Shown here piece after piece: positions 1-7,920 of a stretch of 64,000 nt of DNA. The notes beneath the pieces were generated by a model, which was not told the DNA's origin, ran no database searches, and saw only the letters and a list, made by a program, of their open reading frames with translations. Origin of the DNA: Streptomyces peucetius (GTDB lineage: Bacteria; Actinomycetota; Actinomycetes; Streptomycetales; Streptomycetaceae); the NCBI RefSeq assembly GCF_025854275.1, contig NZ_CP107567.1, forward strand, positions 3,906,001 to 3,970,000, given 5' to 3'. The stretch's first letter is position 1. Each line of letters begins with the position of its first letter. A program made the translations under genes and the position numbers.

Positions 1-678
1 CATTACGAGCAGCTGGCCCGCAAGGAGTCACCTTCCCTCTCCGTCGCAGGGGAGCTGCACATTGGGCATGCGGCGGCCACCCCGATCGAGCGCTCAGCGG
101 ACGCCGAGATGATCGTGGTCGGCCACCGGGGCGGTGGTGGGTTTCCACGGCTGCCGCTCGGCTCGGTGAGCTGGCAGGTGGCCACGCACGCCGAATGTCC
201 TGTCATCGTCGTGCGCCCTGACGGCACTGAGGACCTGCCGGACAACCGTGTCGTGGCTGGTGTGGACACCGATGAAGCTTCCCTTCAGGCGCTGGACGTG
301 GCCTACGAGGAAGCCGCGCTGCGTGACGCGCGCCTGGACATTGTCCACTGCGCAGTCCACATCGCCACGTCCCCCGCCGCGGCAGTCACCACGATGCCGG
401 TTGATTTCCCCGTGCCCAGGGGTGGGCCGCAGGAGTTCTTCGACGAGGAACTGGCCAAGCGTCGTGAGCGGTATCCCGATGTGGAGGCAAATTTCTGCAT
501 GAGGCACGTGCCGCCTGCCCCGCAACTTGTTGAAGCCTCCGGCAATGCCTGTCTTCTCGTTGTCGGCTCGCGTCGGCGCACCGGGGTGCGAAGGTTCCTG
601 CTCGGCTCGGTCAGCGGTGAGGTGCTGCACACCGCGCACTGCCCGGTCGCTGTGGTTCCTGTCCATGGCGACGCCTGA
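1..678 (+). CDS. Universal stress protein, tandem Usp domains (5' end outside window)
   Basis: The reading frame is open from base 1, so the N-terminus is missing; about 225 residues remain. Two Usp nucleotide-binding signatures are visible: VGHRGGGG followed by LGSVSWQVATHAECPVIVV in the first domain, and VGSRRRTG followed by LLGSVSGEVLHTAHCPVAVV in the second. This is the usual G-x2-G-x9-GS pattern of ATP-binding Usp domains. Tandem-domain Usp proteins of about 290 aa are common in actinobacteria and are cytoplasmic stress or dormancy proteins. The next gene starts about 50 bp downstream on the same strand. The ATG at 109 is internal to the first domain and is not the real start. Confidence 0.85.
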   Translation, partial: HYEQLARKESPSLSVAGELHIGHAAATPIERSADAEMIVVGHRGGGGFPRLPLGSVSWQVATHAECPVIVVRPDGTEDLPDNRVVAGVDTDEASLQALDVAYEEAALRDARLDIVHCAVHIATSPAAAVTTMPVDFPVPRGGPQEFFDEELAKRRERYPDVEANFCMRHVPPAPQLVEASGNACLLVVGSRRRTGVRRFLLGSVSGEVLHTAHCPVAVVPVHGDA

Positions 679-728
679 TCTCGTCGCGGGCTCGCGCCGA
701 CACGGGGGGAGTGAGAGGGAGTGCGGCT

Positions 729-2579
729 GTGGCCACGAATGAGCGGCGGTCCTTGGACAGGCAGGATGGCTACCTGCCCATCGCCGACCACGGGTTGATC
801 GGGGACGGTCGCGGCTCGGCCCTGGTCGGTCGCGACGGCGCGATCACCTTCATGTGCGTACCGCGCTTCGACTCGCCGCCCTTGTTCTGCGGCCTGCTCG
901 ACCGGCGCCGTGGCGGCCGCTTCCTCATGGCTCCGGATGACGTCCGGCACAGCACCCAGCGATACATTCACCACAGCGCGGTCCTGGTCACCGAGATGCG
1001 CACGCCGACCGGCATCGTCGAAGTGACCGATGCCTTCGCGCTGCACCCGGCGGCGCGGCTCGAGACGAACGGCCGGTCAGGGACCGGAAGACTGCTCCGC
1101 ACCGCTCGCGTCACGCACGGCGAGGTGAATCTCCACGTGTCCCTGCGACCTCGGGGAGGCGGACGGGTCACCCGCGCACCGCACGGCTGGCACGTGCAGT
1201 GCACGGCGCAGCAGCTGCCTCTTCACCTCACCTGCTCCCATGCCCTTGCCGGGCTCGACAGCACCATCGACATGACTGCCGGAGACCAGCTCTCACTCAC
1301 CCTCGGCTGGGAACCCACCACCAGCCCCGGGAACCACGACGCAGTCGACGCGGCTATGAGGCAGACCGTACGGGCGTGGCAGCGCTGGTCGGCCCACGTC
1401 GTACAAGCTGTGCCGCAACCCGAACTGGTACGACGCTCCGCCATCACCCTGAAGCTGCTGGACCACATGGACAACGGCGCCATTGTCGCAGCCCCCACCT
1501 CCTCACTGCCCGAGTGCATCGGCGGAGCGCGCAACTGGGACTACCGCTACGTCTGGATCCGCGACGCGGCATACGCGGTCTTCGCGCTACGCCGCATCGG
1601 TCTGCCGCAGGAGGCCGGGCGCTTCCTGCACTGGGCTCTGAGCACCGCCCAGTGGCAGGAGCAGCCCCTCGTCCTGTACGACGTCGACGGACGCCCCCCT
1701 GCCCCCGAGAGGATCGATCACGACTTGGAGGGCTACCGCCGCTCACCACCGGTGCGGTGGGGGAACGCCGCCGCGGAGCAGATCCAGCACGACATCTACG
1801 GGGAGATCCTGGACTGCGCGTTCCAGTGGTCCGCCACCGGCGGCACGCTGGGCAGCGAGCTCTGGCAGCGCCTGGCCCACCTCGCCCAGAAGGCCCGAAC
1901 CGCATGGAGCACACCCGATCACGGTATCTGGGAGGTAAGAACCCCCGGGCGGCCGTTCACGTACTCCGCCGCCATGTGCCAGGTCGCCCTCGACCGCGCC
2001 GCCCGTCTCGCGCACCGCCTTCACCTCCCGGGAGACGCCGATGCGTGGGCCAAGGAGGCCCACCACCTCACCGAACGCATCCTGAAAGAGGCGTGGGACG
2101 ACGCAACAGGAGCACTGACCGAACACCTGGGCACGGGCGGAGCCCTGGACAGTTCACTGCTGGCCCTTCCCCTGCGGCGCGTCCTACCGGCCGACCACCC
2201 CCGAATGATCGCAACCACGCGCGCCATCGCCGACCGGCTCGGCGCCGGCCAGGGACTGCTTCACCGATACCTTCCGCAGCAGTCCCCCGACGGCATCGAC
2301 CAGCCCGAAGGCGCATTCCTGCTGTGCAGCTTCTGGTTGGTCGACAACCTGGCCGGCCAGGGCCGCATCGACGAAGCCCACCAGCTCTTCGACCGACTGT
2401 GCTCCTACGCGAACCCGCTCGGACTGCTGCCCGAGGAGATCGACCCCACCACAGGCATGTTCCTGGGCAACTTCCCGCAAGGGCTCAGCCACGTCGGCCT
2501 CATCTCCAGTGCGGTCGTCCTGGCACGCACCCTCCGCGGAGACCGACCGGAATTGTCCACGCAAGCGTGGTTCAGCTGA
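729..2579 (+). CDS. Glycoside hydrolase family 15 (glucoamylase/trehalase-like) protein
   Basis: A 616-aa protein with the two-part GH15 layout: an N-terminal beta-sandwich region (about residues 10-240, opening DGYLPIADHGLIGDG) and a C-terminal (alpha/alpha)6 barrel. The signature ARNWDYRYVWIRDAAYA lies near residue 270 and LPEEIDPTTG near residue 570; acidic residues of this kind supply the catalytic pair in the family. There is no signal peptide, so it probably acts in the cytoplasm on trehalose or maltooligosaccharides; the substrate cannot be read from sequence. GTG 729 is preferred because GAGAGGGA lies 8 nt upstream; an in-frame GTG at 711 has poorer spacing. Confidence 0.85.
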   Translation: MATNERRSLDRQDGYLPIADHGLIGDGRGSALVGRDGAITFMCVPRFDSPPLFCGLLDRRRGGRFLMAPDDVRHSTQRYIHHSAVLVTEMRTPTGIVEVTDAFALHPAARLETNGRSGTGRLLRTARVTHGEVNLHVSLRPRGGGRVTRAPHGWHVQCTAQQLPLHLTCSHALAGLDSTIDMTAGDQLSLTLGWEPTTSPGNHDAVDAAMRQTVRAWQRWSAHVVQAVPQPELVRRSAITLKLLDHMDNGAIVAAPTSSLPECIGGARNWDYRYVWIRDAAYAVFALRRIGLPQEAGRFLHWALSTAQWQEQPLVLYDVDGRPPAPERIDHDLEGYRRSPPVRWGNAAAEQIQHDIYGEILDCAFQWSATGGTLGSELWQRLAHLAQKARTAWSTPDHGIWEVRTPGRPFTYSAAMCQVALDRAARLAHRLHLPGDADAWAKEAHHLTERILKEAWDDATGALTEHLGTGGALDSSLLALPLRRVLPADHPRMIATTRAIADRLGAGQGLLHRYLPQQSPDGIDQPEGAFLLCSFWLVDNLAGQGRIDEAHQLFDRLCSYANPLGLLPEEIDPTTGMFLGNFPQGLSHVGLISSAVVLARTLRGDRPELSTQAWFS

Positions 2580-2845
2580 CGCTACGGGGCTCCTGCCCAG
2601 CCCCTTCCGCAGAACCAGTGCTGCCGATGAACTCGCCGCTGAGTTTGCAGTGGATACGTCGAGCAGGCGGTGAACGATGTGCGACCAAGTGAGTGGTCGC
2701 AGCGCTACGGGCGCTCATCCTGCTGCGAGCCGCCAGTACCGCCAGCGTCACTCGAGTCGCCGGACGTTGCCGGCAAGTGGCCGCAGCCGTATCCGCGGTC
2801 CTGATCGCCGCTGCGCATGCACACGCTGACGGACTTGCTCCCTGG

Positions 2846-3427
2846 TTACAGGTGTGCGGCGATGGCGGGCATGAGGTCCTGGAACGTGCGCCCGTCCGCA
2901 GGGCTGCCGATGGCGGCCATCTGCCAGCCGGTCCCTGCACGGTGGACCTTGGCCATGACCTGGGCGGTGTAGCGGCCGCCGCCGGTGAGGGTGTAGCGGG
3001 CCAGCTCCTGGCCGGTGGTCTCGTCCAGCAGGCGGCAGAAGGCGCTGTCGACCTCCTCGAAGGTCTGGCCGGTGAACGAGTTCACCGTGAAGACGATCTG
3101 ATCGATGTGTACGGGGACACGCTGCAGATCCACGATGATCGACTCGTCGTCACCGCCCTGGCCCGCACCGCCGACCCGGTTGTCGCCGGTGTGGCGTACG
3201 GAGCCGTCGTCGCTGGTCAGGTGCTGGAAGAAGACGACGTCCACGGGCTGCTTGTCGGCGAAGAGCACCGCCGAGGCATCCAGGTCGACCTCGCGGGCGG
3301 TCATGCGCGCGAGGAACCCCTTGCGGGGCGCGGACTTCCAGCCCAGTCCCATCCGTACGACGCTGAGCGCGCCGCCGTCGGACTTGCTCAGGCTGATCTG
3401 CTGGCCCTTGGTCAGGTTCACGGACAT
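2846..3427 (-). CDS. terD: TerD-family stress protein (second gene copy)
   Basis: A 193-aa TerD-domain protein starting MSVNLTKGQQISLSK, as family members typically do. The calcium-site signatures are present: VDLDASAVLF near residue 48, and DDESIIVDL after HTGDN. TerD proteins bind Ca2+ and belong to tellurite, phage and stress resistance (Ter) systems; they are cytosolic or membrane-associated. It is the last gene of a three-gene minus-strand unit (terD, tatA-like, terD) with gaps of 76 and 43 nt. It differs from the upstream copy by an insert, APRKGFLARMTARE, before the first acidic motif. Probably co-transcribed from the promoter near 4445. Confidence 0.9.
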   Translation of the reverse strand: MSVNLTKGQQISLSKSDGGALSVVRMGLGWKSAPRKGFLARMTAREVDLDASAVLFADKQPVDVVFFQHLTSDDGSVRHTGDNRVGGAGQGGDDESIIVDLQRVPVHIDQIVFTVNSFTGQTFEEVDSAFCRLLDETTGQELARYTLTGGGRYTAQVMAKVHRAGTGWQMAAIGSPADGRTFQDLMPAIAAHL

Positions 3428-3470
3428 GACATGCCTCGCTGTTCGCTCGTGTGTGGTGGCTGTGGCCGGC

Positions 3471-3734
3471 TCAGGGCCGTGTGGGCCCGTCGCCCGTCGT
3501 GGTGCCGCCGCTGCCGTGCGGGCCGGTGTCGTCGACCTGTTGGCCCTGGATGACGCGGGGAGCCGACTGCTGTGTGCTGTCCGCCGTTTGCTCCTGTGCC
3601 TTCATCGCTTTGGCCTCGCTCTTGAGGATACGTGCCGCCTTGCCCGCGTTGCGGGCCAGGTCAGGGAGCTTCTTCGCGCCGAACACGATGAGGATGACGA
3701 TCAGGAGTATCGCGAGCTCGCTGAGTCCGAACAC
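3471..3734 (-). CDS. tatA: TatA/E-like twin-arginine translocase subunit
   Basis: An 87-aa protein with one N-terminal membrane helix (LSELAILLIVILIVFGAKKL), the FG hinge and an amphipathic helix (LPDLARNAGKAARILKSEAKA), followed by a Gln/Gly/Pro-rich disordered tail. This is the standard TatA architecture. Streptomyces normally carry tatA with tatC elsewhere, and no tatB or tatC lies here, so this is an extra copy. It sits between two terD genes on the same strand, which implies shared transcription with a stress function rather than housekeeping export. Whether it forms Tat pores or only stabilises the membrane, as phage-shock-type proteins do, cannot be told. Confidence 0.85.
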   Translation of the reverse strand: MFGLSELAILLIVILIVFGAKKLPDLARNAGKAARILKSEAKAMKAQEQTADSTQQSAPRVIQGQQVDDTGPHGSGGTTTGDGPTRP

Positions 3735-3810
3735 CTGTTTCCGCTCTCTCGAAGTGCCCGCAGGGCCCTTGAATGGATCGTTGACGCACGGTGCCGCGCC
3801 TGAGTGCAGG

Positions 3811-4386
3811 TCAGACGTTGACGCCGAAGTCGGCGGCGATGCCTGCGAGTCCGGAGGCGTAGCCCTGGCCGACGGCGCGGAACTTCCATTCGGCGCCGTT
3901 GCGGTAGAGCTCGCCGAAGACCATGGCGGTCTCGGTCGAGGCGTCCTCGGAGAGGTCGTAGCGGGCGAGTTCGGCGCCGCCGGCCTGGTTCACGACGCGG
4001 ATGAAGGCATTGCGGACCTGCCCGAAGCTCTGTCCGCGGGCCGTGGCGTCGTGGATGGAGACCGGGAAGACGATCCTGGCGATGTCGGCCGGTACGGCGG
4101 CCAGGTTCACCTTGATGGATTCGTCGTCGCCCTCGCCCTCACCGGTGAGGTTGTCGCCGGTGTGCTCGACCGAACCGTCGGGGCTGGTGAGGTTGTTGTA
4201 GAAGACGAATTGCTGGTCGGAGGCGACCTTTCCGGTCTCGTTCAGCAGCAGTGCGCTGGCGTCGAGGTCGAAGTCCGCGCCGGAGGTGGTGCGTACGTCC
4301 CAGCCCAGGCCGACCAGTACCGCGGCCAGGCCGGGCGCCTCCTTGCTCAGTGAAACGTTGCCGCCCTTGCCGAGGCTCACACCCAT
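3811..4386 (-). CDS. terD: TerD-family stress protein (first gene of operon)
   Basis: A 191-aa TerD protein starting [15 protein letters not shown]. It has the calcium-binding [11 protein letters not shown] motif near residue 37, the [17 protein letters not shown] loop, DDESIKVNL and the C-terminal [19 protein letters not shown] block, so it is full length. ATG 4386 is chosen because GGAAGGG lies 7 nt upstream; an in-frame ATG at 4404 would remove that ribosome-binding site. A 20-bp palindrome (4445-4464) lies 58 bp upstream and is repeated before the terB and 72-aa-protein genes, which predicts joint repression. Divergent from the BlaI-type repressor gene. Confidence 0.92.
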   Translation of the reverse strand: MGVSLGKGGNVSLSKEAPGLAAVLVGLGWDVRTTSGADFDLDASALLLNETGKVASDQQFVFYNNLTSPDGSVEHTGDNLTGEGEGDDESIKVNLAAVPADIARIVFPVSIHDATARGQSFGQVRNAFIRVVNQAGGAELARYDLSEDASTETAMVFGELYRNGAEWKFRAVGQGYASGLAGIAADFGVNV

Positions 4387-4444
4387 CTCGAATCCCTTCC
4401 CCATACGAGTCTTCGGATCGCCGGCCCGCGATGGGACCGATCAG

Positions 4445-4464
4445 AATCTACATCACTGTAGAAG
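4445..4464. promoter_or_regulatory. Predicted BlaI-type operator, site 1 (terD promoter)
   Basis: Read on the minus strand this is CTTCTACA-GTGA-TGTAGATT; the inner arms TCTACA/TGTAGA are perfect. It lies in the divergent region between terD and the BlaI-like gene. The CTACA/TGTAG core resembles BlaI/MecI/CopY operators (TACA/TGTA), but the spacer here is 4 bp rather than the usual 2 bp. The same 20-bp frame recurs at 7878 and 9250. Confidence 0.7.
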
Positions 4465-4670
4465 GTGTGTGGCTCCCATGCGTGTGACTGCCCGGATTCC
4501 TCCGGTCGGGGTGGGGTGTCTCCAAACTTTTGGTGCTCGTACGCTCGCGCGGCCTGTGACGAACAGCCCAACGCTGAGGGAACGCCGGCCTACGGCGGCA
4601 CCCCTTGCTCAGTACGATGAACCGCTCCAGCGCCAGGTGCGCGGGCCGGAGAGAACGGGAGGGAGACGGC

Positions 4671-5075
4671 ATGACGGGCCAGAACCAGGGCGGCGGCCCT
4701 CAGCAACCTCGCCGACGGGGCCAGGGCGAGCTGGAGGGCCAGGTGCTGGCAGCTCTGCGTGAGGCGCCGGGGCCGGTGAACACCGCGTGGGTGCAGGAGC
4801 GGCTCGGTGGCGATCTCGCCTACACCACCGTCATCACCATCCTGACCCGGCTGCATGCGAAGGGTGCCGTCTCTCGTGAGCGCGCGGGCCGGTCCTTCGA
4901 GTGGACGCCGACAGCGGACGAGGCGGGGCTCGCCGCCCTGCGGATGCGGAAGGTGCTGGACGCGGAGGCGGACCGGGAGGCGGTGCTCGCCAGCTTTGTG
5001 ACGGCGCTGCCTCCAGCGGACGAGCAACTGTTGCGGGACCTGCTGGCTCAAGCGACCGAGGAAGGGGAAGGCTGA
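4671..5075 (+). CDS. BlaI/MecI/CopY-family transcriptional repressor
   Basis: A 134-aa winged-helix protein. The segment ELEGQVLAALREAPGPVNTA, then VQERLGGDLAYTTVITILTRLHAKG (helix-turn-helix, about residues 30-55), then VSRERAGRSFEWTPT (wing) matches the BlaI/Penicillinase_R fold, and the acidic C-terminal helices would dimerise. Such repressors are released when a partner M56 metalloprotease cleaves them or triggers cleavage; that partner is encoded 4 nt downstream. GGGAGGGA precedes ATG 4671. A palindrome in the divergent upstream region, about 210 bp before the start, and two more upstream of neighbouring minus-strand genes are its predicted targets. The inducing signal is unknown. Confidence 0.88.
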   Translation: MTGQNQGGGPQQPRRRGQGELEGQVLAALREAPGPVNTAWVQERLGGDLAYTTVITILTRLHAKGAVSRERAGRSFEWTPTADEAGLAALRMRKVLDAEADREAVLASFVTALPPADEQLLRDLLAQATEEGEG

Positions 5076-5079
5076 CCGT

Positions 5080-6018
5080 ATGGGGGTCTTCGTCTTCCTT
5101 CCGCTCGTACTGCCCTTGAGCGCATGGCCGGTCGCGCGCCTGGCCGAGCAGCATCTGCATCCGCGCGCTGCCACCTGGCTGCTGTCGGCAGTCGCCGGCG
5201 TGCTCGCCGTGTGCAGCACGCTGTGCCTCGCGTTGCTCGTCGTGGTCGGTACGGCGCAACTGCCCGGCAATCCGCTGCCCGACGGCTGGTCCGATCCCGA
5301 GGTGCGGGAGGCGGTTCCGTACGACGAGGTCGCGGGCAAGGCGGCCATTCCCGCACTGATCGTCGTGCTCGCCTCGTGCTGCAGAACGGCATGGCGTCAC
5401 CACCGTGTACGGAGCAAGGCCGCCCAGGCGCTCTCCGCGCTGCCGCAGCGTTCGGTGGCGGTACTGCCTGATCGCACGCCGTACGCGTACGCGCTACCCG
5501 GCAGGCGAAGGGACCGGGGCCGGGTCGTGGTCACGACCGGCATGCTGTCCGGGCTGAAAGCGTCCGAGCGCCGGGCGCTGTTCGCGCACGAGCGGGCCCA
5601 TCTCGTCGGTCGTCATGACCGCTTCCTGCTGACAGTGCAGCTGGCTGCGCGGGCCAATCCATTCCTGAGGCCCTTGCGTACCGTGGTGACGTACACGGCG
5701 GAGCGGTGGGCGGACGAGGAGGCAGCCGCAGCGGTCGGCAGCCGGCGCGCGGTGGCACGCGCGATCGGCAAGGCAGGGCTGATCACGCGGGGGGCGCCCG
5801 TCGCGACGCTCGCCGGGTTCGCCGCCGTGGGACCCGTCCCGCGCAGGGTGGCGGCCCTGCTGGAACCGGCACCGGCGGCACACGTCTGGCCGCCGCTGTC
5901 GACCACGGTCGGCCTCGCCGCGTGGGGCGCCGCCGCCGGTACCACGGTCTCCGCCCTGTCGTCGGCGAACTCGGCGGTCACCTTGTTCTTCATCCTCAAG
6001 GCGGCCACGCCGCTGTAG
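5080..6018 (+). CDS. M56-family membrane metallopeptidase (BlaR1-like, no sensor domain)
   Basis: A 312-aa membrane protein with hydrophobic segments at about residues 1-20, 35-60, 85-105 and 265-300. The zinc motif HExxH appears as AHERAHLVGRHDR near residue 173, with a downstream glutamate run (ERWADEEAAAAVG) that fits the third ligand region. The family is that of BlaR1/MecR1, which signal to BlaI-type repressors, but there is no C-terminal penicillin-binding sensor, so the trigger is not deducible. Only 4 nt separate it from the repressor gene, so they are translationally linked. M56/BlaI pairs without a sensor domain are frequent in Streptomyces. Confidence 0.87.
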   Translation: MGVFVFLPLVLPLSAWPVARLAEQHLHPRAATWLLSAVAGVLAVCSTLCLALLVVVGTAQLPGNPLPDGWSDPEVREAVPYDEVAGKAAIPALIVVLASCCRTAWRHHRVRSKAAQALSALPQRSVAVLPDRTPYAYALPGRRRDRGRVVVTTGMLSGLKASERRALFAHERAHLVGRHDRFLLTVQLAARANPFLRPLRTVVTYTAERWADEEAAAAVGSRRAVARAIGKAGLITRGAPVATLAGFAAVGPVPRRVAALLEPAPAAHVWPPLSTTVGLAAWGAAAGTTVSALSSANSAVTLFFILKAATPL

Positions 6019-6076
6019 CCCGCCGCGTGCTTACGCTGGAACTGCGGCGTCTCGTGCCGGCGACAGGGGGAACGAC

Positions 6077-6220
6077 ATGGCAGGCAGCCACCGTTTCCAC
6101 CTCGACCAGGGAGGCCACTCCGTCACGGTCCAGCTCCGGCACGCACGCGGCGAAGTCGAAGTGCTGGTCGACGGCAAGGTGGCCGCGTACCGCAGGGGGC
6201 TCGGCAAGGCCCTTCCGTAG
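6077..6220 (+). CDS. Short protein of 47 aa, possibly a truncated gene
   Basis: ATG 6077 follows CAGGGGG with good spacing and gives MAGSHRFHLDQGGHSVTVQL and onward, ending VDGKVAAYRRGLGKALP. The sequence reads like the N-terminal beta-strands of a larger Streptomyces protein whose remainder is absent, so a truncated remnant is as likely as a real small protein. It is 58 bp downstream of the M56 gene on the same strand. No function is assigned. Confidence 0.5.
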   Translation: MAGSHRFHLDQGGHSVTVQLRHARGEVEVLVDGKVAAYRRGLGKALP

Positions 6221-6243
6221 AGCCCCTCTGCAGCAAGCGGGGG

Positions 6244-7089
6244 TCACTGGGCGGGGCGGCGGGGTTCATCGGCTCCTGTTGCCCGGATGAACCTGGTGAG
6301 GGCGGTCGTGTACTCGTGTGGGTGGGTTACGTGCGGGATGTGGCCCGCACCCTCGAAGATCTGGCGCCGTGCTTGCGGCATGGCAACGGCCAGCCGTTCC
6401 AGGACCGTGGAGAACCAGGGGGGACTTGCGGTGCCGCGGCTCAGCAGTACGGGCACGGTGCAGGCGGAGAGCCCGTCGAGGTCCAGTACGGCCCAGGACG
6501 GGTCGGTCTGTTCGTCCAGCCACGTCTGGGCGTGGGTCACGAACGTGTCACGAAGGGAAGCGGGCAGCTGGTCCCACATGCCAGGGCCCAAGGCCACCTC
6601 CTCGACGAACAGGCGTGCGCCCTGCTCGTTCTCGGCTTTGCGAAGGTGGTCCATCGCCGAGTCGGTGGAGGCCATGGTCGGGCGCAGCTGTGCCAGGGAG
6701 TCCGGGTCGTCGGCCACGACCCCCACCAGAGGGGGCTCGTGAACCGTGATGCTGCGGAACAGCTCGGGCCGGCGTGCGGCCAGGCCGAGGACGATCGACG
6801 CGCCGAAGGAGTTTCCGGCAACGTGTGCGGGGGCGCGGCCGAGCAGTTCGATCAGCGCCGCCAGGTCGTCCTCGTCCTGTCTCCGGGTGCCTTGGCCCGG
6901 CACGTTGCCGCTCTTGCCATGGCCGCGGCGGTCGTACGTGACCACGGTGAAGGACGCGCGCAGGTCGGCTTCGACAGCGGGCAGCCAGCTCTTGTGATCG
7001 TTCCACGAGCCGTGGACGAGTACGAGTGGCTCCCCGTCTCCAACGACCTCGTAGTAGAGATTCACACCGTCGGCGCGTACCTGTGGCAT
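6244..7089 (-). CDS. Alpha/beta-fold hydrolase
   Basis: A 281-aa hydrolase. The oxyanion segment LVLVHGSWNDHKSW and the YDRRGHGKSG loop are followed by the nucleophile elbow VAGNSFGASI (Ser near residue 110). The catalytic His is expected in GAGHIPHVTHP near residue 260, and an acid lies in between. ATG 7089 is selected because GAGGAG lies 9 nt upstream; the longer in-frame form from 7182 adds a non-conserved Arg/Gly-rich stretch. It is cytoplasmic with unknown substrate. It lies convergent with the M56 gene and upstream of nothing obviously related, so its membership in the Ter regulon is not supported by an operator. Confidence 0.88.
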   Translation of the reverse strand: MPQVRADGVNLYYEVVGDGEPLVLVHGSWNDHKSWLPAVEADLRASFTVVTYDRRGHGKSGNVPGQGTRRQDEDDLAALIELLGRAPAHVAGNSFGASIVLGLAARRPELFRSITVHEPPLVGVVADDPDSLAQLRPTMASTDSAMDHLRKAENEQGARLFVEEVALGPGMWDQLPASLRDTFVTHAQTWLDEQTDPSWAVLDLDGLSACTVPVLLSRGTASPPWFSTVLERLAVAMPQARRQIFEGAGHIPHVTHPHEYTTALTRFIRATGADEPRRPAQ

Positions 7090-7357
7090 GCCGCGAAACT
7101 CCTCGAAGGGAAGGGCGACGGGTTCCCTGGCGCCGCCACGCAGATCTCTATCAGCACCGTCCGGCGTCTCGGTCGCCGCCACGCCGCACCAGGGCCCCTC
7201 GCAGGCCGGGGCGTTGCGGATGCCCTGGTCCAGCGCCTTTCGATGCGCAGCTATGACAGTGCCGTCATTTCTCCTCAGTATCCACCGGTCGGCTGATCGC
7301 CACCTGCCTCCGCAACCTGTCGACCAACGCTGTTCCTGGAGATGAACGAAGCCGGCC

Positions 7358-7813
7358 TCAGAGGTCGAACTCGTGCGGCGGCAGGTCGAGGGTGTAGCAG
7401 GCTTCGCGGACGACGGCCTGCTCGGTCTTGTCGAAGTCGCCGTCGGCGCCGCCGATGACGATGCCGATCTGGATGACGGCGCGCGCCTCGGCGGGCTTCT
7501 TCTTCGCCTTGGCGATCTCCTGCATGACGCTGACCTTGCCGAAGTCGAAGTCGGCGGTCAGCTTGTTCAGGTTGTCGTCGAAGCGGCGCTGGAGGTCGTC
7601 GGCGGGAAAGTTCTGCAACACCTCATTGGTGGCGATCAGTTGCGCCACCCGGCGCCGCTCCGACGGGTCGATCGTGCCGTCGGCCGCGGCGACCAGGGCG
7701 CACATCGCCATGGAGGCGTCACGGAAGGCGCCGCTCTTCAGATCGTTCTTCTTCGCCACGAGCTGGGTCTGCATCGTCGATGCGGATTCCTTGATGCGGT
7801 CCCACAGGGCCAT
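7358..7813 (-). CDS. terB: TerB-family tellurite-resistance protein
   Basis: A 151-aa all-helical TerB protein starting MALWDRIKESASTMQTQLVA. The metal-binding acidic patches AAADGTIDPSERRRVAQLI (about residue 42) and GGADGDFDKTEQAVVREAC (about residue 120) are the two family hallmarks. TerB acts with TerD-type proteins at the membrane in stress or tellurite resistance. A 20-bp palindrome (7878-7897) sits upstream of the start, and a perfect 15-bp hairpin lies between palindrome and start codon. It is therefore predicted to be controlled together with terD by the BlaI-type repressor. Confidence 0.92.
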   Translation of the reverse strand: MALWDRIKESASTMQTQLVAKKNDLKSGAFRDASMAMCALVAAADGTIDPSERRRVAQLIATNEVLQNFPADDLQRRFDDNLNKLTADFDFGKVSVMQEIAKAKKKPAEARAVIQIGIVIGGADGDFDKTEQAVVREACYTLDLPPHEFDL

Positions 7814-7834
7814 GAGAACTCCGTATGTGTCAGG

Positions 7835-7872
7835 GGCGGTCCGGGCCGGACGGGGGGCCGGCCCGGACCGCC
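7835..7872. terminator. Strong hairpin between operator and terB
   Basis: A perfect 15-bp stem (GGCGGTCCGGGCCGG pairing with CCGGCCCGGACCGCC) with an 8-nt loop. It lies after the spo0M-like gene and its downstream operator but before terB, so it may end the upstream transcript or act as a structured terB leader. There is no clear U-tract. Confidence 0.55.
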
Positions 7873-7877
7873 ATCTT

Positions 7878-7897
7878 CTTCTACAGTGATGTAGAAG
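7878..7897. promoter_or_regulatory. Predicted BlaI-type operator, site 2 (terB promoter)
   Basis: CTTCTACA-GTGA-TGTAGAAG is a perfect 8-bp inverted repeat around a 4-bp spacer. Spacer and left arm are identical to site 1 read on the minus strand. It lies 64 bp upstream of terB. Confidence 0.72.
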
Positions 7898-7920
7898 TTA
7901 CCAGGGTCGGCGCCGGCGTC

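Noticed and set aside
1199..2692. A 497-codon plus-strand frame overlapping the GH15 gene
   Set aside because: Arg/Pro-rich composition typical of an out-of-frame shadow; the GH15 frame has conserved motifs throughout.
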